Shown: positions 1 through 8,199 of the stretch, piece by piece
Layout: the number at the start of each line of letters is the position of its first letter
Numbering within the stretch: the stretch's first letter is position 1
Assembly (NCBI RefSeq): GCF_019654975.1
Contig: NZ_BPEW01000010.1
Location: 1 to 64,000 of the forward strand
Reading direction: 5' to 3'
Length of the DNA: 64,000 nucleotides
From: Shewanella sp. c952
GTDB lineage: Bacteria > Pseudomonadota > Gammaproteobacteria > Enterobacterales > Shewanellaceae
Position numbers and translations under genes: made by a program
Notes under the pieces: generated by a model
Databases searched by the model: none
Seen by the model: only the letters and a program-made list of their open reading frames with translations
Told to the model about the DNA's origin: nothing

Positions 1-105
1 TTGAGAGCATACAAAGACAGGAAGTTGAGGCTGCTGAAGTCGCATTGGCGAACGGCCATTAATACACTGCAAGGCTTAGTTCGGGATCCACAAGCAAGCT
101 ATTAA
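1..105 (+). CDS. Possible C-terminal end of an ORF entering from the left edge
   Basis: Frame 1 stays open from the first base to a TAA at 103-105, giving about 34 basic residues that end in DPQASY. I do not recognise it. A second plus frame stops at 60-62, so chance cannot be excluded. It is included because it runs into the 3' end of the truncated GAF gene at 102-770 and may be the end of whatever disrupted that gene. Confidence 0.2.
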   Translation: MRAYKDRKLRLLKSHWRTAINTLQGLVRDPQASY

Positions 106-770
106 ATTCGTGGGGATCCCTCAGGGTTGGCATCGATTACCGTACCGTTAGCATCGGTAATTAAAATCGCTAACGGCATTTGCTCAAAGATCCCACCACA
201 TAAACGTTGAAATCTAGATGAGCGATCGCGTTCAATAGCTAAACTTGCAAGCAGCGCCGCCTCAGAGATCAGCTCTAAATCATCGGCATTTGGACTTTTG
301 GCCTCGCTGTAATACATCGCGAATGTACCTAATACCCGGCCGTCAGCCCCTAGAATAGGCTCAGACCAGCAGGACTTCAAACCAACAGACAGCGGTAATT
401 CTCTATAAAGAACCCAATTATCATGGCTCGCAATATCGTCAACAATAACCCGTTTCCCAGAAAACGCAGCCGCACCACAGGAGCCCACATTAGGCCCAAT
501 TTCAATACCATGAATAGCATTATTATAATGTTCTGAAATATTCGGAGCCGCCGCTTTAAGTAGCCGTTTACCATCAGCGCTGAGTAATAATATAGACCCC
601 TTGCTACCGATCTTCTTCTCTTCAATTAGCCGTACAATTGCATGTAAGACGGGTTTTAATGGCGACTCACCGACTAACATAGCTAAGATGGCAGCATAGC
701 GTTTTGCACTAATAGCACATGTTTTGATAGGGCTAGGATAGTATTCATTCTTGGTACTATGAGCGTTCAT
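102..770 (-). CDS. GAF-domain sensor protein, probably truncated at the start of a PAS domain
   Basis: 222 residues. Residues about 35-185 read as a GAF domain, with the typical GPNVGSCGAAAFSG stretch, then IVDDIASHDNW and a SCWSEPILGADGRVLGTFA strand. GAF domains bind small ligands or act as regulatory input. After a linker, FEQMPLAILITDANG followed by VIDANPEG is the beginning of a PAS domain. The reading frame then stops after only a few more residues, so no PAS core and no output domain (GGDEF, kinase or HTH) is encoded. Full-length relatives normally continue into an output module, so I infer truncation by rearrangement or frameshift. The start at 770 is the only ATG that gives the complete GAF domain. 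The upstream region is shared with a divergent small gene. Confidence 0.75.
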   Translation of the reverse strand: MNAHSTKNEYYPSPIKTCAISAKRYAAILAMLVGESPLKPVLHAIVRLIEEKKIGSKGSILLLSADGKRLLKAAAPNISEHYNNAIHGIEIGPNVGSCGAAAFSGKRVIVDDIASHDNWVLYRELPLSVGLKSCWSEPILGADGRVLGTFAMYYSEAKSPNADDLELISEAALLASLAIERDRSSRFQRLCGGIFEQMPLAILITDANGTVIDANPEGSPRI

Positions 771-879
771 TATTATTAGTATGCTCTACAGATAATTCAA
801 AAATTATTGGTTTATTTTACTCAATAGCCAACATCTTACAATCAGTAAACCGCGACTTCTCCAAAAATCAGATAAAACA

Positions 880-900
880 CTTTGCATATTGCATGCAAAG
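880..900. promoter_or_regulatory. Perfect 8-bp inverted repeat in a divergent intergenic region
   Basis: CTTTGCAT and ATGCAAAG face each other across a 5-base spacer. This lies in the 374-base gap (771-1144) between the divergent GAF gene and the zinc-ribbon gene. The symmetry suggests a dimeric regulator site, but I cannot name a regulator. I see nothing else clear in the gap, which is AT-rich. Confidence 0.35.
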
Positions 901-1144
901 ATATTATGCGTTAATTATTTGTACTAATTCAGGATAGTTAACTAGCCAGTTTTGGAGTATTTAACCACATAGTCTCCACAAGAACATATTGACTAGCAAC
1001 AAATGCTAAAAATGTTAAAATTAAATAGGAATCGTTCAATCTTTTGAATTGTCGGAGATAACAGCTTTCCCTTCCACATTAGCTTTGGCATAGATATACT
1101 CGACCTCTATTAACACTAGTAGTCACTATTTAAGGTAAGCCCAA

Positions 1145-1372
1145 ATGGCAAAGATGGATTTCTCAGTAATCAATGACACCACCGCTAAATCTTTTAATGA
1201 GCAAAAAAACCTTATTAAGAGAGTTTTCAAAGGGAATACCGTACTTTGCCCTATATGTAAGCAAGCGCTAGAGATGAAGTTACCGACGAAAGATCAACAA
1301 GAAACAATTTCGGGGATCCGCTGCAAAAAAGGTTGCACTGATATTGAGCTAGATATGGAATTAGTTCTATAA
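1145..1372 (+). CDS. Small zinc-ribbon-like hypothetical protein
   Basis: 75 residues. CPICKQAL (about residues 35-42) and GIRCKKGC (about 57-64) give two cysteine pairs spaced as in a zinc ribbon, so metal binding is likely. I know of no function. The N-terminal half is charged and has no signal peptide or membrane segment, suggesting a cytoplasmic protein. The start is supported by AAGG just upstream (AAGGTAAGCCCAA then ATG). It stands alone, converging with the outer-membrane protein gene at 1462-2232, with only an imperfect hairpin between them. Confidence 0.7.
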   Translation: MAKMDFSVINDTTAKSFNEQKNLIKRVFKGNTVLCPICKQALEMKLPTKDQQETISGIRCKKGCTDIELDMELVL

Positions 1373-1461
1373 AGCATAAATCTTAGTTGTTAGCAGGCTG
1401 CTTATTTTAGTTTTACGTTCAGAGCTAAAAGCAGCCATTGTGTAAAAGGCGTTGAACTTTA

Positions 1462-2232
1462 TTAAAATTGATAGGTTATACCTAACCCAAAGCCACTTGA
1501 AGCCATATCAAATATAAAATCATTGTCATCATAATCAAGGTCCAAATACCTAAAACTGTATTTTAATGCCCAGTTCTCAGAGAGATCTTGGTTCATGGTT
1601 AAGTTCACTCCCCATGAAAAATCAGAGCCGATGCCGAAACCACCTACATCGGCACGACTTATAAGGTAAAAGCCCTCACTAAAGCTCCACTTATTTTTAA
1701 TTCCTATCAGCGGATCATACCAATCATCGCCAAAACTCGGCTCTCTATTCAATTCAAAAAAACGAACCTCTAGTGTGTTACTGATGTCGACAGCACGCGC
1801 GCCGGCATAGACATACCATTGATTGTTAGCTTCATTTGAAAAGCGGTAAGCCGCTACGATATCGAGCATCTTTTGTTTGGCAGTCAGTTCAGCTGAAGCA
1901 AAGTCTGTTTTGGTCTCATATTTGAGTTTCATATAAACTAAGTCTAACCAAAATTGCCAGTCAGCTTTGTTTGCTTGAAAATTAAGCAGTGCAGCCCCAT
2001 CTAAGTTTTCAAATATTTCGCTAAATGACATATCCATATCAACAACAATTGGGACCCCGTTTTCGTCGATATACCCAGTTTGACCTTGCTGATTAACAAG
2101 CCAAAGGTAGGGAGATATTTCAAACTTCCAAGTCTCAGATTTTACACTTTGAGTCACTAATAGCAAAGAGGTGAATAAGCATGACAATAACCCATTCAAT
2201 ATTTTCGATTTAGAGATATAAGACTTAAACAT
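1462..2232 (-). CDS. Predicted outer-membrane beta-barrel protein
   Basis: 256 residues. A hydrophobic N-terminus (ILNGLLSCLFTSLLLVTQSV) followed by KSETWKFEI is a signal peptide. The mature part alternates aromatic and polar residues and ends GLGITYQF. A C-terminal phenylalanine of this kind is the outer-membrane insertion signal of beta-barrels. Motifs such as SPYLWLVNQQGQTGY, YAGARAVDI and GVNLTMNQDLSENWALKYSFRY are typical barrel strands. No substrate can be read from it. It is monocistronic, with 257 bases between it and the next minus-strand gene. Confidence 0.8.
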   Translation of the reverse strand: MFKSYISKSKILNGLLSCLFTSLLLVTQSVKSETWKFEISPYLWLVNQQGQTGYIDENGVPIVVDMDMSFSEIFENLDGAALLNFQANKADWQFWLDLVYMKLKYETKTDFASAELTAKQKMLDIVAAYRFSNEANNQWYVYAGARAVDISNTLEVRFFELNREPSFGDDWYDPLIGIKNKWSFSEGFYLISRADVGGFGIGSDFSWGVNLTMNQDLSENWALKYSFRYLDLDYDDNDFIFDMASSGFGLGITYQF

Positions 2233-2489
2233 AGGCGTTCCGTTCCCATTGATTCAGTAAGCAATGACAAGCCAATACCTATTTGACCATTCCCAATAAA
2301 ATGCGGTCAAGTGAAGAACTTAAGGTTATGAATCGTCGCTATAATTAGCTAATAGTAAGCGTAGTAGATATTCAATGGATTACCTAAAATAGATCAGATG
2401 ATTTGCAGAAAAAATTCAATGCCTTTGAGTTATTCACTGTATGAGCTTTTATAGGTAATCATGTCGTAGACAAAAGTAACTGCGACAAA

Positions 2490-3263
2490 TTAAGGAACGC
2501 CTTTAACTCTACCGTTAACGGTTACCGCAGTTTTAATACTCAGCAGTAACGAACTAGATACTGAAACTGTTAAGGTGACAAAAATAGCGACTAGAATAAC
2601 AATTTGATACTTAATCGCGATCAACGGATCGACGCCACCTAAAATCTGTCCAGTCATCATGCCCGGTAGGGTTACTAATCCAGTGGTGGCCATTGAAGCC
2701 AATATCGGTGCGAAAGATTGCTGCATTGCAGATCTAATAAAGGGCAGCGCTGCTTGGTAGCTGCTCGCACCAAGCGCAAGTGCTCCCTCATATTCAGCCT
2801 TCCTATCTTCAAAAGCGCCGAACAATCGCTGTAAAGCGACAATATTGCCGCTTAAACAGTTTCCCAACAACATTCCTGCTGTCGGTATCAAGTATTGAGC
2901 ACTATATAGAGGTTCTGGAGATAACAAATAAACAATCATCAGCCATAGTATCGGAAACAAGCCGATAGACAGGCCAGTAAGTACAGGAAAATAGAGTAAT
3001 CGTCGTGATAGTTTTGCTTTACTCACAATCGCACTTGCGCCAATTAACAACATCAACACTAACCATAGAAAATTGACCGATAGACTATTTAACTCAAATA
3101 AGTATTGCAGATAGACGCCAACTAAAATGAGTTGAACCAACATACGTATGACCGCATAAAGCATATCTTTATTCAAGCCGAGTTCGAAGTAGCGACTAAT
3201 CGCAAACGGGATCAGCAATATAATCATAAAGCCTGCTAACTGCCACCAGCTAATATCCATCAC
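2490..3263 (-). CDS. fetB: FetB/YbbM-type ABC transporter permease (UPF0014 family)
   Basis: 257 residues with seven or so hydrophobic segments along the whole length. Characteristic of the UPF0014/FetB family are YLIPTAGMLLGN, the stretch EGALALGASSYQAALPFIRSA, and TGLVTLPGMMTGQILGG. In Escherichia coli, FetB works with the ATPase FetA in iron export. Here no ATPase gene lies beside it: upstream is only intergenic DNA and then divergent pepT, and downstream is the unrelated barrel gene. The ATPase must be elsewhere, or the protein works with another partner. The family call is firm; the iron role is taken from the family. Confidence 0.85.
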   Translation of the reverse strand: MMDISWWQLAGFMIILLIPFAISRYFELGLNKDMLYAVIRMLVQLILVGVYLQYLFELNSLSVNFLWLVLMLLIGASAIVSKAKLSRRLLYFPVLTGLSIGLFPILWLMIVYLLSPEPLYSAQYLIPTAGMLLGNCLSGNIVALQRLFGAFEDRKAEYEGALALGASSYQAALPFIRSAMQQSFAPILASMATTGLVTLPGMMTGQILGGVDPLIAIKYQIVILVAIFVTLTVSVSSSLLLSIKTAVTVNGRVKGVP

Positions 3264-3584
3264 AACTCTTCTCTAATGCTAATCTCGTTAACTAGGCAAT
3301 ATAATCGTAATTGTTGAAGAAATCTCGTTTATTAGCAGATAAACCTTAATCACCAAAATCTACAGAACACCACGGCGATTAATACGTTGGATATTGAAAG
3401 TTACATGAATAAACAACGGATTAACTTGAGAGTTAAAACACTGAAAAGGCAAATAGTGAGAATGCTTAGTCGAGACTAGCTCAATATTTCAAATTTGGAT
3501 TAAACAAAACTTGATCAATATCTAATGATTTCATTTTACGCCTTGTTAGACTCTGACCACTTTTCGTTATTAGAAAACTTGAAT

Positions 3585-4817
3585 ATGAAGCAATATCTAC
3601 GTGAACGTTTCCTCAAATATGTCGGCTTTAATACTCAGTCTGACGGTGAACATCACAGCGTCCCAAGTACTCATAACCAGTTTGTATTTGCCCAGTTCCT
3701 GCGTCAAGAGCTGGTCAGTTTAGGCTTTGATGAAGTACAACTTTCAGATAAAGGCTACTTAACAGCAACGGTTCCTGCAACTGTAGACAATGTTCCTTGT
3801 ATTGGGTTCATCGCCCACTTGGATACTGCTCCAGATTACAGCGGCGATGAAGTGTCACCGCAAGTCATCGAAAACTATAATGGCCAAGCAATAGCATTAG
3901 GTCTAGAAGAGACTCTCTCACCAGCTCAATTTGAAAGCCTCAACCAATATGTTGGCCAAACGCTCATCACTACCGATGGCAGCACATTGCTCGGTGCAGA
4001 CGATAAAGCTGGTATTGCAGAAATCATTACCGCTCTACACCACTTAATCACTCACCCAGAGATCCTTCACGGTAAAGTTAGACTTTGCTTTACACCTGAT
4101 GAAGAGATTGGCCGCGGAGCAGACCACTTTGACGTCGAAAGCTTTGGCGCTAGCTGGGCGTACACTGTCGACGGTGGACAAGTTGGCGAGCTCGAATACG
4201 AGAACTTCAATGCCGCTACAGCAGTAATAACAGCAACAGGCAATAACTGCCATCCAGGCAGTGCGTTCGGCGTCATGATCAACGCTCAGACTATGGCAGC
4301 CCGCTTCCATGCAAAAATGCCATTAAAAGACACACCAGAATTTAGTGCTGACTATGATGGTTTTTTCCACCTTATTGGCATGGAAGGCGTCACCGAAAAA
4401 GCCACACTCACCTATATTATTCGAGATTTTGATTTAACACTGTTTGAACAAAGAAAACGCTGGTTAGCCGATTTAGTGGCAAAATATAATAGTGAGTTAA
4501 AAATAGGCAAGCTATCTATTGCACTTGAAGATTCTTATCTCAACATGAAACAGCAGATCTTGCCACACCCACATATTATCGATATAGCCAAACAAGCAAT
4601 GCTTAACTTAGATATCACTCCTATTGTAAAGCCGATTAGAGGTGGTACTGACGGCGCACGTCTTTCCTATATGGGGCTCCCCTGTCCGAATATCTTCACC
4701 GGTGGCCACAATTTCCATGGAAAGCATGAATATGTTTGTCTCGAATCTATGGAAAAAGCAACGCTAACCATTATAGAGATAGCAAGATTGACAGCAACTG
4801 AGCAGGTACGAGCTTAA
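3585..4817 (+). CDS. pepT: Peptidase T (tripeptide aminopeptidase)
   Basis: Cytoplasmic M20-family zinc aminopeptidase that removes the N-terminal residue from tripeptides. The zinc ligands fit the family: H78 and D80 in AHLDTAPD, then the aspartate in LLGADDKAG, the catalytic pair in PDEEIGRGAD, the aspartate in YTVDGG, and the C-terminal histidine in TGGHNFHGKHE. The frame is open from 3525, but family members begin with a sequence like MKQYLRERFLKYVGFNTQS. I therefore chose the ATG at 3585, which gives 410 residues, close to the 408 of E. coli. No strong ribosome site precedes either start. A strong terminator follows at 4851. Confidence 0.95.
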   Translation: MKQYLRERFLKYVGFNTQSDGEHHSVPSTHNQFVFAQFLRQELVSLGFDEVQLSDKGYLTATVPATVDNVPCIGFIAHLDTAPDYSGDEVSPQVIENYNGQAIALGLEETLSPAQFESLNQYVGQTLITTDGSTLLGADDKAGIAEIITALHHLITHPEILHGKVRLCFTPDEEIGRGADHFDVESFGASWAYTVDGGQVGELEYENFNAATAVITATGNNCHPGSAFGVMINAQTMAARFHAKMPLKDTPEFSADYDGFFHLIGMEGVTEKATLTYIIRDFDLTLFEQRKRWLADLVAKYNSELKIGKLSIALEDSYLNMKQQILPHPHIIDIAKQAMLNLDITPIVKPIRGGTDGARLSYMGLPCPNIFTGGHNFHGKHEYVCLESMEKATLTIIEIARLTATEQVRA

Positions 4818-4850
4818 TACCTGCGATCAAGTCTCCTCAGCAAATAAGCT

Positions 4851-4880
4851 AATGCCGATTCTAAAATCGGCATTTTTTAT
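4851..4880 (+). terminator. Rho-independent terminator after pepT
   Basis: AATGCCGATT pairs with AATCGGCATT across a CTAA loop and is followed by a run of six T. Confidence 0.9.
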
Positions 4881-4996
4881 AAGTTGAGCCAAGGTAACTC
4901 CCGCTTTATCAGCGTTGATTTATGGCAGAAAAGATATAAATAGACTCTGTTTGCATCTACACTATTTACAACCTATTTAGAGAAAGAAAACCATTT

Positions 4997-5704
4997 ATGA
5001 ATGCAGCCATTATCGGCGCTACGGGTTTAATTGGTCAGCACCTACTGCAAAAGCTAATAGACTCTACTGCCTATAACAAAATTTATATGTTAGGCCGCCG
5101 CCAAGCTAGCTATCAGCCCTCTAGCACCACAGAGGTTATATTCATCGCCTGCCAATTAGACGAGCTCGCCACACTCTCATTACCAGAAAATATAGATCAA
5201 GCATTTTGCTGTTTGGGTACCACTATCAAACAAGCGGGGAGCCAAGATGCATTCATTGCCGTAGATAAAACCGCCGTTGTCGATTTCGTGCAATTATGTC
5301 AGGCAAACAGTAACTTTATTGTCACCGCACTTGGGGCGAATGCTCAATCAAACTCTTTCTATAATCGAGTCAAAGGCGAGACAGAAGCGACATTAGAGTC
5401 TAATTTATCTGACAACCTGCAGACTGAAAGCGCAGTCCATAAGCTGGTATTTTTCCAGCCAAGTCTGCTTATTGGCGAACGCACTGAACATCGTCCGCTC
5501 GAATCTTTCGGGCAAACAATTTTTAATCTAATTTCTCCGCTATTTATTGGACCATTGAAACGTTATCAACCAATTGCGGGTGACAAGGTTGCCGCAGCAA
5601 TGCTGAACCTCGCTCTGGGTTCACGCTCCAATGAGTCTAACCATCAGTCTATAAACACAATTGAGCCCCGAGTCATTAGAGTAAATAATGAAGATATGCT
5701 GTGA
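4997..5704 (+). CDS. NAD(P)-binding atypical short-chain reductase-like protein
   Basis: 235 residues. The N-terminus MNAAIIGATGLIGQHLL carries the GxxGxxG dinucleotide-binding loop of a Rossmann fold. FCCLGTTIKQAGSQDAF, the following VDKTAVVDFVQLCQ, and FFQPSLLIGERTEHRP are typical of the YraR/HTATIP2-like NAD(P)H-binding family. The substrate is unknown. It is probably soluble, with no membrane segments. It is a single gene, with its own gap after the pepT terminator; the next gene begins 88 bases downstream. Confidence 0.8.
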   Translation: MNAAIIGATGLIGQHLLQKLIDSTAYNKIYMLGRRQASYQPSSTTEVIFIACQLDELATLSLPENIDQAFCCLGTTIKQAGSQDAFIAVDKTAVVDFVQLCQANSNFIVTALGANAQSNSFYNRVKGETEATLESNLSDNLQTESAVHKLVFFQPSLLIGERTEHRPLESFGQTIFNLISPLFIGPLKRYQPIAGDKVAAAMLNLALGSRSNESNHQSINTIEPRVIRVNNEDML

Positions 5705-5792
5705 TTTGCCAAATTAAAGGCACATGGGGTTTATATCGTTAGAAGATAGATTAGAATGCCCTCCTCTTTTAAATTGAACGTCACAACTGCAG

Positions 5793-6512
5793 ATGAAAAT
5801 AAGCCAGCGCCTAAACTTAATTGAATCCATGGTAAACAACCGCTATGAGCATATATGGGATTGTTGCTGCGATCATGGCTTGTTAGGTGCCAAGCTATTA
5901 GATAATGATCGAGCTTCAGTGGTTCATTTTGTTGATGTTGTACCTGATTTAATGCGAGAGGTAAGCAATAAACTTGAGCGTTTTTACCCCGCTGCGAATG
6001 GGAAGGAACAGCGTTGGCAAGTACATTGTATAGATGTCGCTTTGTTACCATTGGTTAAAAGAACGGATAGCCAGCTGATCATCATTGCAGGAGTCGGCGG
6101 TGAACTGTTAATCAGCTTAGTCGACGCAATCATAGCAGCTCATCCACTACAGCAACTTGAGTTTATCTTATGCCCTGTCCACCATATTTTTGAAGTCCGT
6201 AAAGCACTCAAAGACCTAGGACTTGGCCTGATTGATGAGCGTCTGCTAGAAGAAAACCGCCGCTTCTATGAGGTGCTGCATGTTTCGACTCACTCTAAAT
6301 TGCCAATATCATTGGTTGGTAGCCAGATGTGGGATTTGACCCGCACGCTCGATCAGCGCTATTTGCAAAAAACCTTATCTCACTACCAGCGTATTGAGTC
6401 TGGTCAATTGAGCAGGCGAATTAACACGACAACCTCAGTAACTGATGTTTCAGCTGAAGCTGTGTCGAATATCATTAAGCAATATCAAGCACTGACACCC
6501 GACAAAAAGTAG
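5793..6512 (+). CDS. trmK: TrmK-like tRNA (adenine-N1) methyltransferase family protein
   Basis: 239 residues. The N-terminal layout MKISQRLNLIESMV, then IWDCCCDHGLLGAKLL, matches the TrmK (COG2384) SAM-binding motif I, in which a DxGxDH-like element leads the Rossmann fold. IIAGVGGELLISLVDAI corresponds to the IxGMGG motif, and FILCPVHHIFEVRKAL to the family's QP...LR stretch. TrmK methylates A22 of some tRNAs in Gram-positive bacteria. The gammaproteobacterial members are more divergent, so the exact substrate is inferred. It converges with nothing and precedes a Nudix gene. Confidence 0.7.
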   Translation: MKISQRLNLIESMVNNRYEHIWDCCCDHGLLGAKLLDNDRASVVHFVDVVPDLMREVSNKLERFYPAANGKEQRWQVHCIDVALLPLVKRTDSQLIIIAGVGGELLISLVDAIIAAHPLQQLEFILCPVHHIFEVRKALKDLGLGLIDERLLEENRRFYEVLHVSTHSKLPISLVGSQMWDLTRTLDQRYLQKTLSHYQRIESGQLSRRINTTTSVTDVSAEAVSNIIKQYQALTPDKK

Positions 6513-6639
6513 TGTTTAGCTCCGCTCTAAAATTGCCCTAATAATTAGAGGCATTCAATAATCGTATCGCGTACAATCGGCGACCAGTTGCTTTTCTCCC
6601 TCGATACAACACTTGCAAAACATTAGGCCGATTAAAACT

Positions 6640-7155
6640 ATGCAGCTTTTAAGATCCACTATCCATCCTGACCTAGCGTCCCTCGAAGGTGAACGATTCC
6701 ACCGCCAAGCAGCGCGCGGAATTATTCTTGATGGTGAGAATATTCTAATGCTATACACCGAGCGCTACCATGACTACAGTATCCCTGGGGGCGGTGTAGA
6801 CGAAGGCGAAGATCTACGCCAAGGCTTAATCAGAGAGCTAGAGGAAGAAACCGGTGCCAAACATATTGATGTGATCAGTGAGTTTGGTCGTTATGAAGAG
6901 TTTAGGCCCTGGTACAAAGAGGGTTTTGACATCGTGCACATGGAGTCATTCTGTTTTGTTTGCACTATTCACCCAGAGCTTGGGGAAACTCGGCTTGAAG
7001 AACATGAGATCCAAAATGGCATGCGCCCCTTGTGGATCAATATCCATCAAGCCATTGCTCACAATGAGCACACCATAGCCAATAGCCCAAAAAAAGGAAT
7101 GTCGATTGACCGTGAAACCTATTTGCTAAAACGTATAGTAAAAGAGCTTCTGTAA
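6640..7155 (+). CDS. Nudix hydrolase
   Basis: About 171 residues from the ATG at 6640. The Nudix box is clear: GGGVDEGEDLRQGLIRELEE followed by ETGA, matching Gx5Ex7REUxEExGU, which binds Mg2+ and hydrolyses nucleoside-diphosphate-linked compounds. The substrate cannot be read from sequence. The frame extends upstream to a TTG at 6613, adding MQNIRPIKT; I prefer the ATG because MQLLRSTIHPDL begins closer to the conserved domain, but neither has a strong ribosome site. A hairpin follows between this gene and the convergent DUF6768 gene. Confidence 0.85.
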   Translation: MQLLRSTIHPDLASLEGERFHRQAARGIILDGENILMLYTERYHDYSIPGGGVDEGEDLRQGLIRELEEETGAKHIDVISEFGRYEEFRPWYKEGFDIVHMESFCFVCTIHPELGETRLEEHEIQNGMRPLWINIHQAIAHNEHTIANSPKKGMSIDRETYLLKRIVKELL

Positions 7156-7161
7156 CAGTTA

Positions 7162-7185
7162 AAGGCTTCTACATAGCGAAGCCTT
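7162..7185. terminator. Hairpin between convergent genes
   Basis: AAGGCTTC pairs with GAAGCCTT across an 8-base loop, midway between the Nudix stop and the DUF6768 stop. There is no long T run, so termination would be weak or factor-assisted. Confidence 0.5.
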
Positions 7186-7191
7186 ACCAGA

Positions 7192-7560
7192 CTACAGTGA
7201 CTCTTTCGTCGCAATAGCCAGCTCTAATCGTTTTATCTCACGCTGCAATGCATTACGGTTAACTTCGTTAAAGGTCCACATCTTAATCGCTATCTGCATC
7301 ATGCTACTGAGCAACAAGGTCACTCCCCAACGGATGAGTTCATGTAAACTTTCAACCACAAAGAAGAACTGATAACCTGACCACAGCATCAAGCCACTGA
7401 GTAACAGAGCAATAATACTCATCAACACCATCCAACCACCTAAGCGACCTTTGTAGGCATCGCCCAGCATCGCAAATAAAGATGCATCAGCGGTTTGCTG
7501 CTGACTCAATTGAGCCTTCTCTTTAGCTAATTCTTGGCGGATCTTTTTATCGATATCCAT
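7192..7560 (-). CDS. DUF6768-like membrane protein, partner of the ECF sigma factor
   Basis: 122 residues. A charged N-terminal helix (MDIDKKIRQELAKEKAQLSQ) is followed by two membrane segments, GGWMVLMSIIALLLSGLMLW and a segment around WGVTLLLSSMMQIAIKM, then a charged C-terminal helix. The gene starts 2 bases after the stop of the sigma-factor gene, so the two are co-translated. That arrangement suggests it senses or restrains the sigma factor at the inner membrane, though I see no classical anti-sigma zinc motif (HxxxCxxC). The anti-sigma role is therefore inference from position. Confidence 0.75.
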   Translation of the reverse strand: MDIDKKIRQELAKEKAQLSQQQTADASLFAMLGDAYKGRLGGWMVLMSIIALLLSGLMLWSGYQFFFVVESLHELIRWGVTLLLSSMMQIAIKMWTFNEVNRNALQREIKRLELAIATKESL

Positions 7561-7562
7561 AA

Positions 7563-8090
7563 CTAATTCTCCTGCTCTAAAACCTGTTTAAATAACTTTC
7601 TAGCTCTAAATAAGCGTGATTTAACGGTACCTTCCGGGATCTCCAAAATGTTTGAAATTTCAGCAATACTCAACTCTTCTAAATAGAATAGGTATATTGC
7701 CTGCCCTTCAAGCGGTGGCAGTTTGGAAAGCCCTAGTTTGACTCCCTCCATAACCTCTTCCGGCTCTGTTTCGACCGCCTCACACTCGCTAATTTCTATA
7801 TCTGACAAACTTTTATAACGATTCTTAACTTTCAGATAGTCCAACACTTGCCAACGAACGAGCCTAAATACCCAAGCATTGATGGTTGCTGGATCCTCGA
7901 GTTTATAAATTGTTTTCGATAACTTGATCAGTGCATCCTGCACCGCATCTTGTGCCAAGGTAGAGTCACCCGCTATTTTTGCAGCAAACCCCAACGCACT
8001 CGGATAAAAGTGTTGGCACAATGCTGAAAAAGCGTGCTTATCTCCCGCTTGAGCTTCTAATACCCACAACTCAACTTGCGCTTGCAGCAT
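7563..8090 (-). CDS. ECF-type RNA polymerase sigma factor
   Basis: 175 residues. Region 2 appears as DAVQDALIKLSKTIYKL followed by AWVFRLVRWQVLDYLK, which binds core polymerase and the -10 element. Region 4 appears as LPPLEGQAIYLFYLEELSIA then EISNILEIPEGTVKSRLFRA, the helix-turn-helix for the -35 element. An acidic linker (about residues 105-115) separates the two. No region 3 is present, as expected for ECF factors. It is first in a two-gene operon with a membrane protein that may control it. Its promoter should lie in 8091-8160. Confidence 0.92.
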   Translation of the reverse strand: MLQAQVELWVLEAQAGDKHAFSALCQHFYPSALGFAAKIAGDSTLAQDAVQDALIKLSKTIYKLEDPATINAWVFRLVRWQVLDYLKVKNRYKSLSDIEISECEAVETEPEEVMEGVKLGLSKLPPLEGQAIYLFYLEELSIAEISNILEIPEGTVKSRLFRARKLFKQVLEQEN

Positions 8091-8163
8091 AGTTTATGTG
8101 TCACTCCATCTAGTATTTACTACAAAGACGATTACTAGAGATAAAAGGTTCACTAAAAATAAA

Positions 8164-8185
8164 AAAGGGAGCAAATGCTCCCTTT
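8164..8185 (-). terminator. Rho-independent terminator after gltS
   Basis: On the minus strand AAAGGGAGC pairs with GCTCCCTTT across a 4-base loop, followed by a T-rich tract (the A-run at 8155-8166 on the plus strand). Confidence 0.85.
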
Positions 8186-8199
8186 CAATCTTCTAAATA

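Noticed and set aside
84..119. GGATCC pair as proof of a cloning or assembly junction
   Set aside because: GGATCC also occurs in ordinary genes here (for example near 1314 and 7891), so I treat it only as a prompt to check the junction.
5731..6051. A 106-residue minus-strand frame inside the TrmK-like gene
   Set aside because: It is antisense to a recognisable methyltransferase motif and has no domain of its own.
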